A DNA stretch of 64,000 bases from Rossellomorea aquimaris (GTDB lineage Bacteria; Bacillota; Bacilli; Bacillales; Fictibacillaceae): assembly GCA_020524245.1 (NCBI GenBank), contig JAIVLN010000003.1, positions 1 to 64,000 of the forward strand, given 5' to 3'. A program made the position numbers and the translations under genes. Below the pieces are notes generated by a model. That model was not told where the DNA came from. It searched no databases and saw only the letters and a list, made by a program, of their open reading frames with translations. Positions 15,551 through 24,546 of the stretch are shown here, piece by piece (position 1 is the first letter of the stretch; every line of letters starts with the position of its first letter).

Positions 15551-17245
15551 TTATGCCAACTTGTAGACGCGTGCTTCGTATGGTTTCAACGTCAACTCTT
15601 CGAGTGCATGATCTCGAACTTCGTAGTTGGAAATCAACAGCTCAGGGTTGCTCACATCAATACCGGCTGGGAGCTTGAAAACAGGCTTCTCGCCACTGAA
15701 GTTCGTAATGACGAGCAACTTCTCATCACCCAACGTTCTTGTATACGCGTAGATTTGCTCATCGTCTTCCAGTATCAATTCGTAATCGCCGTAAACGACG
15801 ATTTCATGCTGCTTCCTCAACTGGATCAAACGTTTGTAGTACGAGTAAACGGAGTTTGGATCATTTACTTGCTGCTCCGCATTGATGTCTTTGTAATTCG
15901 GATTCACTTTGATCCACGGTTCAGCATTACTGAAACCAGCGTTCGTCCCACTGTTCCACTGCATCGGTGTACGTGCATTGTCACGGCCTTTTGCACGAAT
16001 CGCTTCCATAATCATCTCTGGATCTTCATTTCCGTTCTCGACAACGTCGCGGTAGAAGTTATGGATTTCAACATCCTTATAATCTTCCAAACGCTCGAAT
16101 GCGACGTTCGTCATGCCAAGCTCTTGCCCTTGATAAACGTAAGGCGTTCCTTGCATCATATGAAGCCATGTCGCGAGCATCTTCGCAGACTCTTCATGAA
16201 ACTTCCCATCATCCGCAAAACGGGAAACCGACCGTGGTTGATCGTGATTTTCCAGGTAAAGGCTATTCCAGCCGTTCCCTTCCTGCATCGCGAGCTGCCA
16301 CTTCGTCATGATCTTTTTCAAATCCGTCAGTTTCCAATCCGGATTGATCTTCCACTTGCCAAGATGGCTTCCAGGCGTACTGTCGACATCCATGTGTTCG
16401 AATTGAAACAACATACTGCAGATCCCATCTTCTTCATTCGTAAAACGAACGCCATCCTCTGGTGTGACCATCGGTGTTTCACCGACCGTCATCACATCAT
16501 AGTGATCGAGCACTTTCTCATTCATTTCTCTCATGAATTCCATGAATCGAGGACCGTTCACAAAGTGCTCTCCGCCCCACTGGTACTTGCTGTCTGTTGT
16601 CACTTCCGCATCCGGGAGACCTGGCGTTTTCGAAATGACATTGATGACGTCCATACGGAATCCGTCAATGCCTTTATCGAGCCAGAACTTCATCAAATCA
16701 TACACTTCTTCACGAAGCTTCGGGTTCTCCCAGTTGAGATCCGGCTGCTTTTTCGTAAATAAGTGCAGGTAATATTCTTCTGTCGCCTCATCATACTGCC
16801 AGGCGGAACCGCTAAAGAACGATACCCAGTTGTTCGGTTCTTTGCCATCCTTACCTGGACGCCAAATGTAGTAATCACGGTAAGGATTGTCCTTCGATTT
16901 TCGAGATTCTGCGAACCAGGCGTGCTCATCAGACGAATGGTTCACGACGAGATCCATCACGAGCTTTAAGCCGCGATTGTGCATTTCTTCTAACAGGCGA
17001 TCCCAATCTTCCATCGTTCCGAATTCGTCCATAATTGCACGGTAATTAGAAATATCATAGCCATTATCGTCATTTGGAGATTCATAGACTGGAGATAACC
17101 AGACGACGTCGACACCTAAGTCCTTCAGGTAATCCAATTTTTCAATGATGCCATTCAAGTCTCCGATACCGTCATTGTTGCTGTCGTTGAAGCTACGAGG
17201 ATAGATTTGATAAACGACACTTTCTTTCCACCATTGTTTCGCCAT
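15551..17245 (-). CDS. malL: Alpha-glucosidase (oligo-1,6-glucosidase), GH13
   Basis: A 564-residue cytoplasmic GH13 enzyme. It begins KQWWKESVVYQIYPRSFNDS, with GIGDLNGIIEKLDYLKDLGV, conserved region DLVVNHSSDEHAWF, nucleophile region GFRMDVIN, acid/base region MTVGETPMV and transition-state region LENHDQPR, then a C-terminal beta domain. It hydrolyses imported isomaltose or maltose-type sugars. It is last in the operon with the ABC transporter genes. AAGGAGG precedes its ATG. Confidence 0.92.
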   Translation of the reverse strand: MAKQWWKESVVYQIYPRSFNDSNNDGIGDLNGIIEKLDYLKDLGVDVVWLSPVYESPNDDNGYDISNYRAIMDEFGTMEDWDRLLEEMHNRGLKLVMDLVVNHSSDEHAWFAESRKSKDNPYRDYYIWRPGKDGKEPNNWVSFFSGSAWQYDEATEEYYLHLFTKKQPDLNWENPKLREEVYDLMKFWLDKGIDGFRMDVINVISKTPGLPDAEVTTDSKYQWGGEHFVNGPRFMEFMREMNEKVLDHYDVMTVGETPMVTPEDGVRFTNEEDGICSMLFQFEHMDVDSTPGSHLGKWKINPDWKLTDLKKIMTKWQLAMQEGNGWNSLYLENHDQPRSVSRFADDGKFHEESAKMLATWLHMMQGTPYVYQGQELGMTNVAFERLEDYKDVEIHNFYRDVVENGNEDPEMIMEAIRAKGRDNARTPMQWNSGTNAGFSNAEPWIKVNPNYKDINAEQQVNDPNSVYSYYKRLIQLRKQHEIVVYGDYELILEDDEQIYAYTRTLGDEKLLVITNFSGEKPVFKLPAGIDVSNPELLISNYEVRDHALEELTLKPYEARVYKLA

Positions 17246-17313
17246 AATTGCCTCCTTAGTTGTAAGGGGCTCAAGCGACTGGGCACTTGAGCTAGACTGT
17301 TATTTTTCTGTAA

Positions 17314-18141
17314 CTACTCTTTCACCGCTCCAGATGTTAGTCCGGAAACGATTCGTCGCTGGAACAAGAGTACCATGATGACGAGTGGTACGGTTACGAC
17401 GACGGTTGCGGCTGAAATTTCACCCCAAGGAATTGTGAACTGTCCCTGGAACATCGCGATTCCGACAGGTACCGTCTTATACGCTTCCTCCGTATTCAAC
17501 ACGAGTGCGAATAGGAACTCGTTCCATGCTGCAATGAATACGAGGATGGCTGTTGTAAAAATACCGGGCACCGCCAATGGAAGGATGACCCTCCAATACG
17601 TTTGCATGATGCTCGCACCGTCGATCTTCGCTGCTTCTTCCAGGTCGAAGGGAATCTTCCGGAAGAACGTCACCAATATCCAAATCGATAACGGTAAAGT
17701 GATCGTTGTATAAGGAATGATCAGCCCAATATAACTATTGGTTAGACCGAGATTTTTCAAAATGATATAGATCGGTGAAATCGTCGCTACTTGCGGGAAC
17801 ATCGACACGGACAAAACAAGCCCGAGGATGATCGTCTTCCCTTTGAATTGCATGCGTGCAATCGCGTAAGCTGCAAATGATGCGATGAACACCGTATAGA
17901 TCGTCGTCACACCCGAGACAATCAGACTATTTTTCAAATACACTAAAAACGGATGGTTCACAAAGACCGATTCATAGTTTTTGAACGTCGGATCTGAAGT
18001 ATAGGGAATGAATGCTTTCTCACCGAATAATTCAGATACCGGCTTGAACGAACTGATCAGAATCCATAAGAATGGAAACATCACGAGAAAAATAAATACG
18101 AATAAACCTATATAGAATAATGGTCCAGCTTTCTTCTGCAT
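17314..18141 (-). CDS. Sugar ABC transporter permease, MalG-like
   Basis: A 275-residue integral membrane protein with about six helices and the inner-membrane-component EAA loop EEAAKIDGASIMQTYWRVILPLAVPG (shown here only as landmark ends EEAAKIDG and ILPLAVPG). It pairs with the MalF-like permease 22 bp upstream. The ATPase is not in the operon, so a shared MsmX-type ATPase encoded elsewhere is likely, as known for B. subtilis sugar importers. Confidence 0.9.
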   Translation of the reverse strand: MQKKAGPLFYIGLFVFIFLVMFPFLWILISSFKPVSELFGEKAFIPYTSDPTFKNYESVFVNHPFLVYLKNSLIVSGVTTIYTVFIASFAAYAIARMQFKGKTIILGLVLSVSMFPQVATISPIYIILKNLGLTNSYIGLIIPYTTITLPLSIWILVTFFRKIPFDLEEAAKIDGASIMQTYWRVILPLAVPGIFTTAILVFIAAWNEFLFALVLNTEEAYKTVPVGIAMFQGQFTIPWGEISAATVVVTVPLVIMVLLFQRRIVSGLTSGAVKE

Positions 18142-18163
18142 TCAACTCACCCTTTCCCTTCCT

Positions 18164-19474
18164 TTATTTCTTATCATCCAACAGATCTCTGCCAAGTAAT
18201 GAAATGTAGATGATCGAGATGATCGCCACACAAATGAACACGACAACGGATAATGCGGAACCTTCACCGAAGTTCGATTGCGCAATCATGACCTTGTAGG
18301 CGAGGAGGGAAATGGTTTCCGTTGAATTGGCTGGTCCTCCACCCGTCAATACGAAAATCAGGTCGAAAACACGGAACGCATCCAAAGTACGGAATAATAA
18401 CGCAACGAGTATGCTCGTTTTCAACAATGGCAGTGTGATGGTGAAAAATTGCTTCAACTTGCCCGCACCATCGATGGCTGCAGCTTCATACAAGCTACGC
18501 GGGATCGTCTGAAGACCTGCCAACAGCAACAACGCCATATACGGTGTCGTCTTCCATACGTCTGCGAATATAACCGAGAACATCGCTCCGGTATCATTTG
18601 TGAGAAGGGTCGCCATTCGATTGACAAGACCAATTTCTTCAAATACTTTTGCTACGATTCCGTTCTGACCATCATATAGAAACTTCCACATCAATGCCGC
18701 TACAACCGTAGGAATCGCCCATGGAATCAGAATTGACGCACGAACCAATCCTCTTCCGAAGAAGGCTTTGTTGATGAGTAATGCAATCAAAAGACCGAGA
18801 ACCAATTCAAAAGCGACCGAAACGACTGTAAAGACAACGGTGTTCCAGATCGACATCCACATACGTTTATCGGTCAGATTTTTCGCGTAGTGGTCAAAGC
18901 CAATGAAGTTCGGCTTGATGACGGACTCAGCAAGTGCGGAACTCAGTCCTTTTACACCGTTTGGGTCTTCCAAGTTTTCCAGTGCCTTGAGTTCCTTTTC
19001 AACAGAACTTAATTTTTTCTGGATTTCCTGAGCTCGATCTTTGTCAACTTCGATCATCCGTTCTTTAGAGCCGACTTTTTCGAAGTTCATGAGCTTTTCA
19101 TCAATGGCTTCATAACGTTCAGCGATTTTTTCATCTTCTAAAAGGGTACTGTTCAGTTGGTTAAGATTTTCTTTTACCGAAGTCAATGTTTCTTCATTTT
19201 GTCCTTCGGCTTTTCTCAATTCCTTATCGATTGCACCTTGCAAGAACGGATAGTTATCCAAATACCGCTTCAAATCCAGCTGATAATCGGTATGTACCTC
19301 TGATTTCGTCGGATTGTTGAGCCTGAGGTCGAACATCGAAAAGTAAAAAGATTGGATGACCGGCCAAATTGCAATGACGAGGATCAAAAGTAAAGAAGGT
19401 GCAATGAGTAAATAGGCGATGGATTTTTCGGATAGTTTTCTTTTTTTCTTAGGCTTTGAAGTGTTTTCGCTCAA
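18164..19474 (-). CDS. Sugar ABC transporter permease, MalF-like, with coiled insertion
   Basis: About 436 residues. The first transmembrane helix (YLLIAPSLLLILVIAIWPVI) is followed by a Lys/Glu-rich segment of roughly 140 residues, predicted extracytoplasmic and likely coiled (KELRKAEGQNEETL, ERYEAIDEKLMNFEKV). The remaining permease helices follow, with the EAA loop YEAAAIDGAGKLKQFFTITLP. An extended loop between early helices recalls the E. coli MalF P2 loop but differs in composition. TTG at 19474 is taken as start, with AAAGGTG upstream. A hairpin separates it from the binding-protein gene. Confidence 0.88.
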   Translation of the reverse strand: MSENTSKPKKKRKLSEKSIAYLLIAPSLLLILVIAIWPVIQSFYFSMFDLRLNNPTKSEVHTDYQLDLKRYLDNYPFLQGAIDKELRKAEGQNEETLTSVKENLNQLNSTLLEDEKIAERYEAIDEKLMNFEKVGSKERMIEVDKDRAQEIQKKLSSVEKELKALENLEDPNGVKGLSSALAESVIKPNFIGFDHYAKNLTDKRMWMSIWNTVVFTVVSVAFELVLGLLIALLINKAFFGRGLVRASILIPWAIPTVVAALMWKFLYDGQNGIVAKVFEEIGLVNRMATLLTNDTGAMFSVIFADVWKTTPYMALLLLAGLQTIPRSLYEAAAIDGAGKLKQFFTITLPLLKTSILVALLFRTLDAFRVFDLIFVLTGGGPANSTETISLLAYKVMIAQSNFGEGSALSVVVFICVAIISIIYISLLGRDLLDDKK

Positions 19475-19500
19475 CCGTTCTTCACACCTTTCAAAGATAG

Positions 19501-19530
19501 AGGCTGACCTGAAAAGCATTCAGTCAGCCT
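19501..19530 (-). promoter_or_regulatory. Intercistronic hairpin between binding-protein and malF-like genes
   Basis: AGGCTGAC and GTCAGCCT form an 8-bp stem just downstream of the binding-protein stop and upstream of the permease start. No T-run follows, so it fits an mRNA-stabilising or partially terminating element. Such hairpins raise binding-protein over permease levels in mal operons. Confidence 0.6.
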
Positions 19531-19543
19531 CATATAATTTTCG

Positions 19544-20848
19544 TTATTGCATTGCTTCTTCGATTTTTGTCTGCATGTTCTGTGCTGCTTCTTCAGCTGT
19601 CACTTTTCCTGTAATCGCTTTAGAAATTTCAATCTGGATGATCTCAGAGATTTCAGGATAGTTCGGTACAACTGGTCTTGAAACAGCATTGTCGAGCGCA
19701 TTGACGAAACCTTCTTCTTTAAAGAACGGGTTCGCTTCTAACACTTCCTCATCATCAAATAGGGATGGAATTGTTGGTGCAAGTCCACCATGGATCGCCG
19801 AAATCTTTTGCCCTTCAGGTCCAGTCATGAACTTCAAGAACTCCCAAGCTTCTTTAGGATGCTCCGAGTAAGCGTTGATTGCACTCATCCAACCGCCTAA
19901 TGCTGCCGCTGAACCTGCATCACCTTCTGGTAGTGGCGCTACTCCTACGTTACCAACGATTTCAGATTGCTCTTTGTCATTTGCCAACGCATATTGATAT
20001 GGCCAGTTACGGATGAAAGGAGATTCTCCTTCAATGAATGAAGTATGAGATTCAGGCTCAGTGAATGTTGTAATGTTTTCTGGAACAAAGCCAGCATTCG
20101 CTACCTCAACCATTTTCTTGATCCCTTTGATTGCTTCCGGACTATTGACGACGACTTCTCCATTTTCATCAACAATTTGTCCACCGTAAGAAGCGATATA
20201 CTCAACAGCGTTCGTCACAAGACCTTCATATTGCTTCGCTTGCATCAAGTAACCGAACTTCGTGTTTTTCTCACCTTGAAGTTCTCCTGCTTTCGTCAGC
20301 AACTCATCCCACGTTTTCGGTACATTTCCTTCTTCCACAATATCTGTACGGTAAAACAACATTCCTGCATCGATGAACTTCGGCATAGCCCATTGCTTAC
20401 CATTAAAGTTTGCAGCGCTTACAGCACCTTCGTTGTATTCACTTAATTCAATTCCATCTTTTTGGATGAAACGGTCTAGAGCCATCACATAACCAGCTTG
20501 TGCGAATTCTGCTGGCCAAACGACATCAAGGTCCATCACGTCGATTTCACTTGATTTTCCGTTTAAAGATGTTACGTACGCATCGTGTTGTGCACCGGAA
20601 TCTGACGGCATTTCACGGAATTCAACATTGATGTTCGGGTGTTTTTCTTCAAAAGCTTCAATGATCTTGTCTGTCGCTTTAGTCGCATCCATTCCTCTTG
20701 CATAGACAATCGTCACTTGTTCCTCAGAATCATTCTTTTCGTCTTCATTTCCACCTTCGCCACTTTCGCTATCAGAACTACAAGCTGCTAGTACAAGGAC
20801 GAAAACGAGCATCAGTGAAAATAGGCTTGTCCATTTTACATTACGCAT
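19544..20848 (-). CDS. Sugar ABC transporter substrate-binding lipoprotein
   Basis: A 434-residue lipoprotein. A signal peptide ends in the lipobox LAAC (Cys near residue 23), followed by an acidic Ser/Glu/Asp/Asn linker. The mature part is a family 1 extracellular solute-binding protein (TIVYARGMDATKATDKIIEAF; GWMSAINAYSEHPKEAWEFL; LKFMTGPEGQ). It delivers alpha-glucosides to the permeases. It is first in the operon, with the operator palindrome 29 bp upstream of its ATG. Confidence 0.92.
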   Translation of the reverse strand: MRNVKWTSLFSLMLVFVLVLAACSSDSESGEGGNEDEKNDSEEQVTIVYARGMDATKATDKIIEAFEEKHPNINVEFREMPSDSGAQHDAYVTSLNGKSSEIDVMDLDVVWPAEFAQAGYVMALDRFIQKDGIELSEYNEGAVSAANFNGKQWAMPKFIDAGMLFYRTDIVEEGNVPKTWDELLTKAGELQGEKNTKFGYLMQAKQYEGLVTNAVEYIASYGGQIVDENGEVVVNSPEAIKGIKKMVEVANAGFVPENITTFTEPESHTSFIEGESPFIRNWPYQYALANDKEQSEIVGNVGVAPLPEGDAGSAAALGGWMSAINAYSEHPKEAWEFLKFMTGPEGQKISAIHGGLAPTIPSLFDDEEVLEANPFFKEEGFVNALDNAVSRPVVPNYPEISEIIQIEISKAITGKVTAEEAAQNMQTKIEEAMQ

Positions 20849-20876
20849 AAATAAATCCTCCCCTAATTCTTGTTAT

Positions 20877-20890
20877 TGGAATCGATTCCA
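20877..20890. promoter_or_regulatory. LacI-family operator of the sugar operon
   Basis: TGGAATCGATTCCA is a perfect 14-bp palindrome with central CG, typical of LacI/CcpA-family operators. It lies 29 bp upstream of the binding-protein start. A closely related site precedes the regulator gene, so the adjacent regulator is the likely ligand. Confidence 0.75.
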
Positions 20891-20953
20891 CAATCGTGTA
20901 AAAAGAAACTTGGTTATACCAAGGATCTGTTAAACTATTCAACTGGTTTTCTA

Positions 20954-21940
20954 TCAAGTCGTTTCGCGAATGATGAGTTCAAACGGTAATTCCACCCGTC
21001 GTGCATCCCCCATCTTTTTGGATTTGATTTGTTGGATCATGAGTTCCATCGCGGTCTTTCCGAGCCTGTCAATCGGTTGTTTCACCGTCGTCAGTCCCAT
21101 TAATTCCGCAATTGGTTGATCATCAAATCCGATGACAGCCAAGTCTTCCGGAACCCGGTAACCGTTCTTCCTCGCCTCATGAATGAGTCCTGCTGCGACT
21201 TCATCACTTCCGGTGAAGATTGCGGTTGGCCGGTCCTTTTGGTGATGGATGCGATAAAAGAGCCTTTTACCGCCTTCAACAGTGAACTGATCTGAAAACA
21301 TCCATTCCGGTCTAATTTTGAGATTAGCTTGCTGCATCGCCTTTATGTATCCTTCTTGGCGGTCTTTGGAAACCCTGCTGATTCCAGGCTCCGAACTACA
21401 GTAGACAATCACTTCATGTCCACGATCAATCAAGTGCTTCGTTCCGATATACCCGCCCATGACTTGGTCAAGATGGGCAATGGGAACTCGAGCGGAATAA
21501 TCGTAATCATTGCAAAGGACAATGGGACCATACAATAAGTAAGGCTCGATTTCAGACCATGGGTTTTCCATCGAAGTAAGAATCAAACCATCAATCTGCT
21601 TCCCCTTTAAAATTTGCATGTAATTCAATTCTTGTTGTTTGTTATATCTGGTTTGACAAAGCAAAAGTTGAAAGCCTTCTTCCACTGCAACCTCTTCCAT
21701 CGTTTCAACCAGTTGGCTGAAAAATGGATTGGTCAGTCGTGGCACATACACTGCGATCGTTTCCGTACTCTGTTTCCTCAATTTCTGAGCGTTGGAGTTC
21801 GGTACGTACTTCAATTCAAGCATCGCCTGCTCGACGAGTTTCTTTTTATCCTCGCTCACATAGGGATGTTGGTTGATGACTCTCGATACAGTCGTACGTG
21901 AAAGCCCAGCGCGCTTCGCTACATCTGATATCGTTGCCAT
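20954..21940 (-). CDS. LacI-family transcriptional repressor of the sugar operon
   Basis: A 328-residue regulator. The N-terminal helix-turn-helix is MATISDVAKRAGLSRTTVSR followed by the hinge region (VPNSNAQKLRK), and the C-terminal periplasmic-binding-protein-like effector domain contains GPIVLCNDYDYS, AIFTGSDEVAAGLI and VIGFDDQPIAELM. It stands upstream of the transporter operon in the same orientation. Operators on both sides imply repression of the operon and autoregulation. It is probably MalR-like; the effector sugar is inferred. Confidence 0.9.
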   Translation of the reverse strand: MATISDVAKRAGLSRTTVSRVINQHPYVSEDKKKLVEQAMLELKYVPNSNAQKLRKQSTETIAVYVPRLTNPFFSQLVETMEEVAVEEGFQLLLCQTRYNKQQELNYMQILKGKQIDGLILTSMENPWSEIEPYLLYGPIVLCNDYDYSARVPIAHLDQVMGGYIGTKHLIDRGHEVIVYCSSEPGISRVSKDRQEGYIKAMQQANLKIRPEWMFSDQFTVEGGKRLFYRIHHQKDRPTAIFTGSDEVAAGLIHEARKNGYRVPEDLAVIGFDDQPIAELMGLTTVKQPIDRLGKTAMELMIQQIKSKKMGDARRVELPFELIIRETT

Positions 21941-21977
21941 TTGGATATCCTACGTATAGGATGCGCCTCCCTTCGAA

Positions 21978-22014
21978 TGGAATCGATTTCATGTAATCTA
22001 TGAAATCGTTTTCA
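21978..22014. promoter_or_regulatory. Tandem operators upstream of the LacI-family gene
   Basis: TGGAATCGATTTCA (21978-21991) and TGAAATCGTTTTCA (22001-22014) are two near-palindromic sites 23 bp apart, both variants of the operator at 20877. They are positioned for autoregulation. Confidence 0.65.
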
Positions 22015-22098
22015 TAGTCCGATTATAGTGAATCTTGAAAGCGTTGACAACCCATCTCTACAAATTTTTTTAGAAGTTTTCTGAATAATCTGCAGAGT

Positions 22099-22159
22099 GG
22101 TGCCAGGTACCGATTGGCAACCCTTGATACACATGGGTTTATGATCTGTACCTGGCACC
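22099..22159. repeat. REP-type 61-bp doublet
   Basis: Outer arms GGTGCCAGGTAC and GTACCTGGCACC lie exactly 61 bp end to end, with an inner AACCC/GGGTT pairing. It has the same architecture as the units at 11945 and 30673. Confidence 0.8.
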
Positions 22160-22193
22160 GTTCTCAAACCGTTGATAGATCTGGTTACAAAAA

Positions 22194-22220
22194 AAGTGCC
22201 AGGCACCATGCCTGACACTT
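22194..22220 (-). terminator. helD terminator built from a REP-like palindrome
   Basis: Minus strand AAGTGTCAGGCATGG then TGCCTGGCACTT, followed by TTTTTTG, lies just after the helD stop. The stem is itself a GTGCCAGGCA-type palindrome, suggesting a REP sequence used as terminator. Confidence 0.75.
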
Positions 22221-22226
22221 GATCTA

Positions 22227-24347
22227 TTATTCTTCTTTCATCCTGACGAGTGGGGTGATCTCCCCTTCATGGAGAATCCAGAGCTGGTGCAATGCACGGG
22301 TACATCCAACATACATGAGCTTCGCATCAAAATCATTCAACGGATAATGCTTGGCATCTGCATCGATCATCACGACTGCATCAAATTCGAGTCCCTTCGT
22401 CATATACACGGGCATGATCGATATTCCGCCTCGGTACTCGGATTGATCTGCTGTAATGAGCGTTGCTTCTACGCCTTCGTTTATCAAACTTTCATGCAAA
22501 TCTGCACAAGATTTTGCCGTCCTTCCTACTATTGCAATGCTTTGGAAATCGGCTTTTTCAATCTGCTTTAATAGACGAATCACTTCTGACGTCCGTTCTC
22601 CACTCTTGATTCGTACTTCTTTCACTGGTTCTCCGCTTCGGAAAACCGGTTTTGCCAGTCCGGCTGTATGTTTCATATTTTCTAAGATTCGGTTCGCGTA
22701 CTCTATGATTTCATAGGTGGAACGATAGCTTCTTTCCAACTGGACGTATTTACTTGGTCTTTCATCAAACACATCCATGAATTCCTCCCATCGGTCGATG
22801 CCTTTATACGCGTGAATACCTTGCGAGATATCTCCTAAAATCGTAAATGAATCTTCCATTGCTATCGACTTCAACACTTCTATATGAAAAGGTGAAACGT
22901 CTTGTGCTTCATCAATCACCACGTGCTGATACGTAAACTGCTTCTCTTTACCGAAAAGCTTCTGATGAATCCACAGTATTGCAGGGAGGTCTTCAGCAGC
23001 GACTTCTTTCTTTCCTAACCGCTTTCTCGTCTCTGCCACCACTTGATTTGGCAGGTATTTTTGAACCGGTTCTGCATACTCAGGCGCGTTCGTTTTCTTA
23101 AACAATTCCTTGTAAAAAGAGAATGCATCATAGTCCGGCCACGCCTTCATATAGGTTCTCAGTTTTTGATTAGCTATTTTCTTCCGTTCTTTCCGCTCAT
23201 GGGGCAGTTGGTTTTCCACCTGTTGTTGGATCCAAGATTTCAATCGTTTCATGATACGGTTACGTCGCACACTTACCGCAAACAGCTGCTGTTCCTCATA
23301 CCATTTTTTAATGATCGCGCCTGTCAGCTTACACCCATCCCATAACACGAGATCGCCATCTGGCACGAGGTTCTTCTCATACTTCAAAAAAGCTTCTTCC
23401 ATGGCCTGATGATATTTAAGAGAACCTTTCAACTTTCCAGGCTCCATCCCATGCTCTACAATGATCCCTTTTTCAAAATACGATTCCATAAGACTGCTAT
23501 CGTCGATGACCTTGAACGTTCCACCGAGAATCTCTTTCGCCCATTCAGCGAATGTCGTTTGTTGGATACCTCCTACCCCAAGCTCAGGCAATACGTTTGA
23601 AATATAATCCAAAAACATCCGGTTAGGTGCAAAAATAATCATTTCACCTGCGGTAAGTGTATCCCTGTAATGGTATAAAAGATACGCTAAGCGATGGAGC
23701 GCAACCGTCGTTTTTCCAGAACCGGCCACTCCCTGGATGATTAAAGGCTGATTTTTTTCCGCTCGTATAATGTGATTCTGCTCAGCCTGAATTGTCGATA
23801 CGATATCCCGAAGCCGATTATCTTTCCGGTCCCCTAATCGGTAAACAAGGAATTCATCCGTACCACCCGATTCGTGGCTACCTTTCACATATGTATCGAC
23901 TACACGCTGCAACTTACGGTTCCGGATGACGACGTTCCGTTTCAGATGGATATCTCCTTCAACTGTTCCCTCAGGAGAAATGTAATAGATGTCTTCCTCT
24001 CCCCCGCTGAACGAGTAGAAAAGACTTGCAACCGGTGCCCGCCAATCAATGACAAGCAAGTCGTTCGTCTCACCTTTAGAGACACCTACTTTTCCGATAC
24101 ACAGTTCATCGGGATTTTCTTTTCCCTCTTCGTGAAAATCGAGTCTCCCAAAATACGGCTCTTCCTTTGCAATTCTTAGGTTTTGCCTTGTTTGCTCACG
24201 ACTGTCATCGATCGCCTGCTCCGTAATGTCCTCACCGTAATAGCGTGGGGTTTTTTCCAACCGTGTCAATTGATCTTCAATCTCTGCAGCGATTTGTTCG
24301 AGTTGCTGCTTCTCCACTTCAAAGGCACTTTGAATCTTCTTACTCAA
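22227..24347 (-). CDS. helD: HelD-type RNA polymerase-associated helicase (UvrD-like)
   Basis: A 706-residue SF1 ATPase. The N-terminal region is coiled-coil (EKQQLEQIAAEIEDQLTRLE), consistent with the HelD clamp that enters the RNA polymerase secondary channel. Walker A is IIQGVAGSGKTTVALHRLAY (near residue 210), motif II is VIDEAQDVSPFH, motif III is TILGDISQG, and motifs V/VI are MTKGLEFDAVV and YVGCTRALHQL. HelD releases and recycles stalled RNA polymerase. Start is TTG at 24347 with GGAGGT 8 nt upstream. Confidence 0.9.
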   Translation of the reverse strand: MSKKIQSAFEVEKQQLEQIAAEIEDQLTRLEKTPRYYGEDITEQAIDDSREQTRQNLRIAKEEPYFGRLDFHEEGKENPDELCIGKVGVSKGETNDLLVIDWRAPVASLFYSFSGGEEDIYYISPEGTVEGDIHLKRNVVIRNRKLQRVVDTYVKGSHESGGTDEFLVYRLGDRKDNRLRDIVSTIQAEQNHIIRAEKNQPLIIQGVAGSGKTTVALHRLAYLLYHYRDTLTAGEMIIFAPNRMFLDYISNVLPELGVGGIQQTTFAEWAKEILGGTFKVIDDSSLMESYFEKGIIVEHGMEPGKLKGSLKYHQAMEEAFLKYEKNLVPDGDLVLWDGCKLTGAIIKKWYEEQQLFAVSVRRNRIMKRLKSWIQQQVENQLPHERKERKKIANQKLRTYMKAWPDYDAFSFYKELFKKTNAPEYAEPVQKYLPNQVVAETRKRLGKKEVAAEDLPAILWIHQKLFGKEKQFTYQHVVIDEAQDVSPFHIEVLKSIAMEDSFTILGDISQGIHAYKGIDRWEEFMDVFDERPSKYVQLERSYRSTYEIIEYANRILENMKHTAGLAKPVFRSGEPVKEVRIKSGERTSEVIRLLKQIEKADFQSIAIVGRTAKSCADLHESLINEGVEATLITADQSEYRGGISIMPVYMTKGLEFDAVVMIDADAKHYPLNDFDAKLMYVGCTRALHQLWILHEGEITPLVRMKEE

Positions 24348-24440
24348 GATCAGTTACCTCCTCTGCTGAATTTGTCCTGTAAAAAAGAGACAGAGTACAG
24401 ATTTTACCAAATATCCGAGACAAGAACAATCACAATTTGT

Positions 24441-24495
24441 CATCTGAGCTATAATTTCGGATTCTGGGCTATAATTTCCGAAACTGGTCTATAAT
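24441..24495. repeat. Three 20-bp tandem units (CTGRGCTATAAT)
   Basis: CTGAGCTATAATTTCGG, CTGGGCTATAATTTCCG and CTGGTCTATAATCATCC start at 24444, 24464 and 24484, an exact 20-bp period. They lie in the gap between the arsA-like terminator and helD. The architecture resembles the 21-bp arrays at 15372, 37885 and 50690, but the unit sequence is different. Confidence 0.75.
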
Positions 24496-24516
24496 CATCC
24501 TTCCCCCTCGATAAAA

Positions 24517-24546
24517 AAACAAAGGACACGTGCGTGCCCTTTGTTT
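24517..24546 (-). terminator. Terminator of the arsA-like operon
   Basis: AAACAAAGG and CCTTTGTTT form a 9-bp stem followed on the minus strand by a run of seven T. It begins at the stop codon of the ArsA-like gene. Confidence 0.88.

Noticed and set aside
15422-16762. 446-codon open frame antisense to the alpha-glucosidase
   Set aside because: It mirrors a well-supported GH13 gene, has a Cys/His/Arg-rich unpatterned sequence and starts inside the 21-bp repeats. It is a shadow frame.
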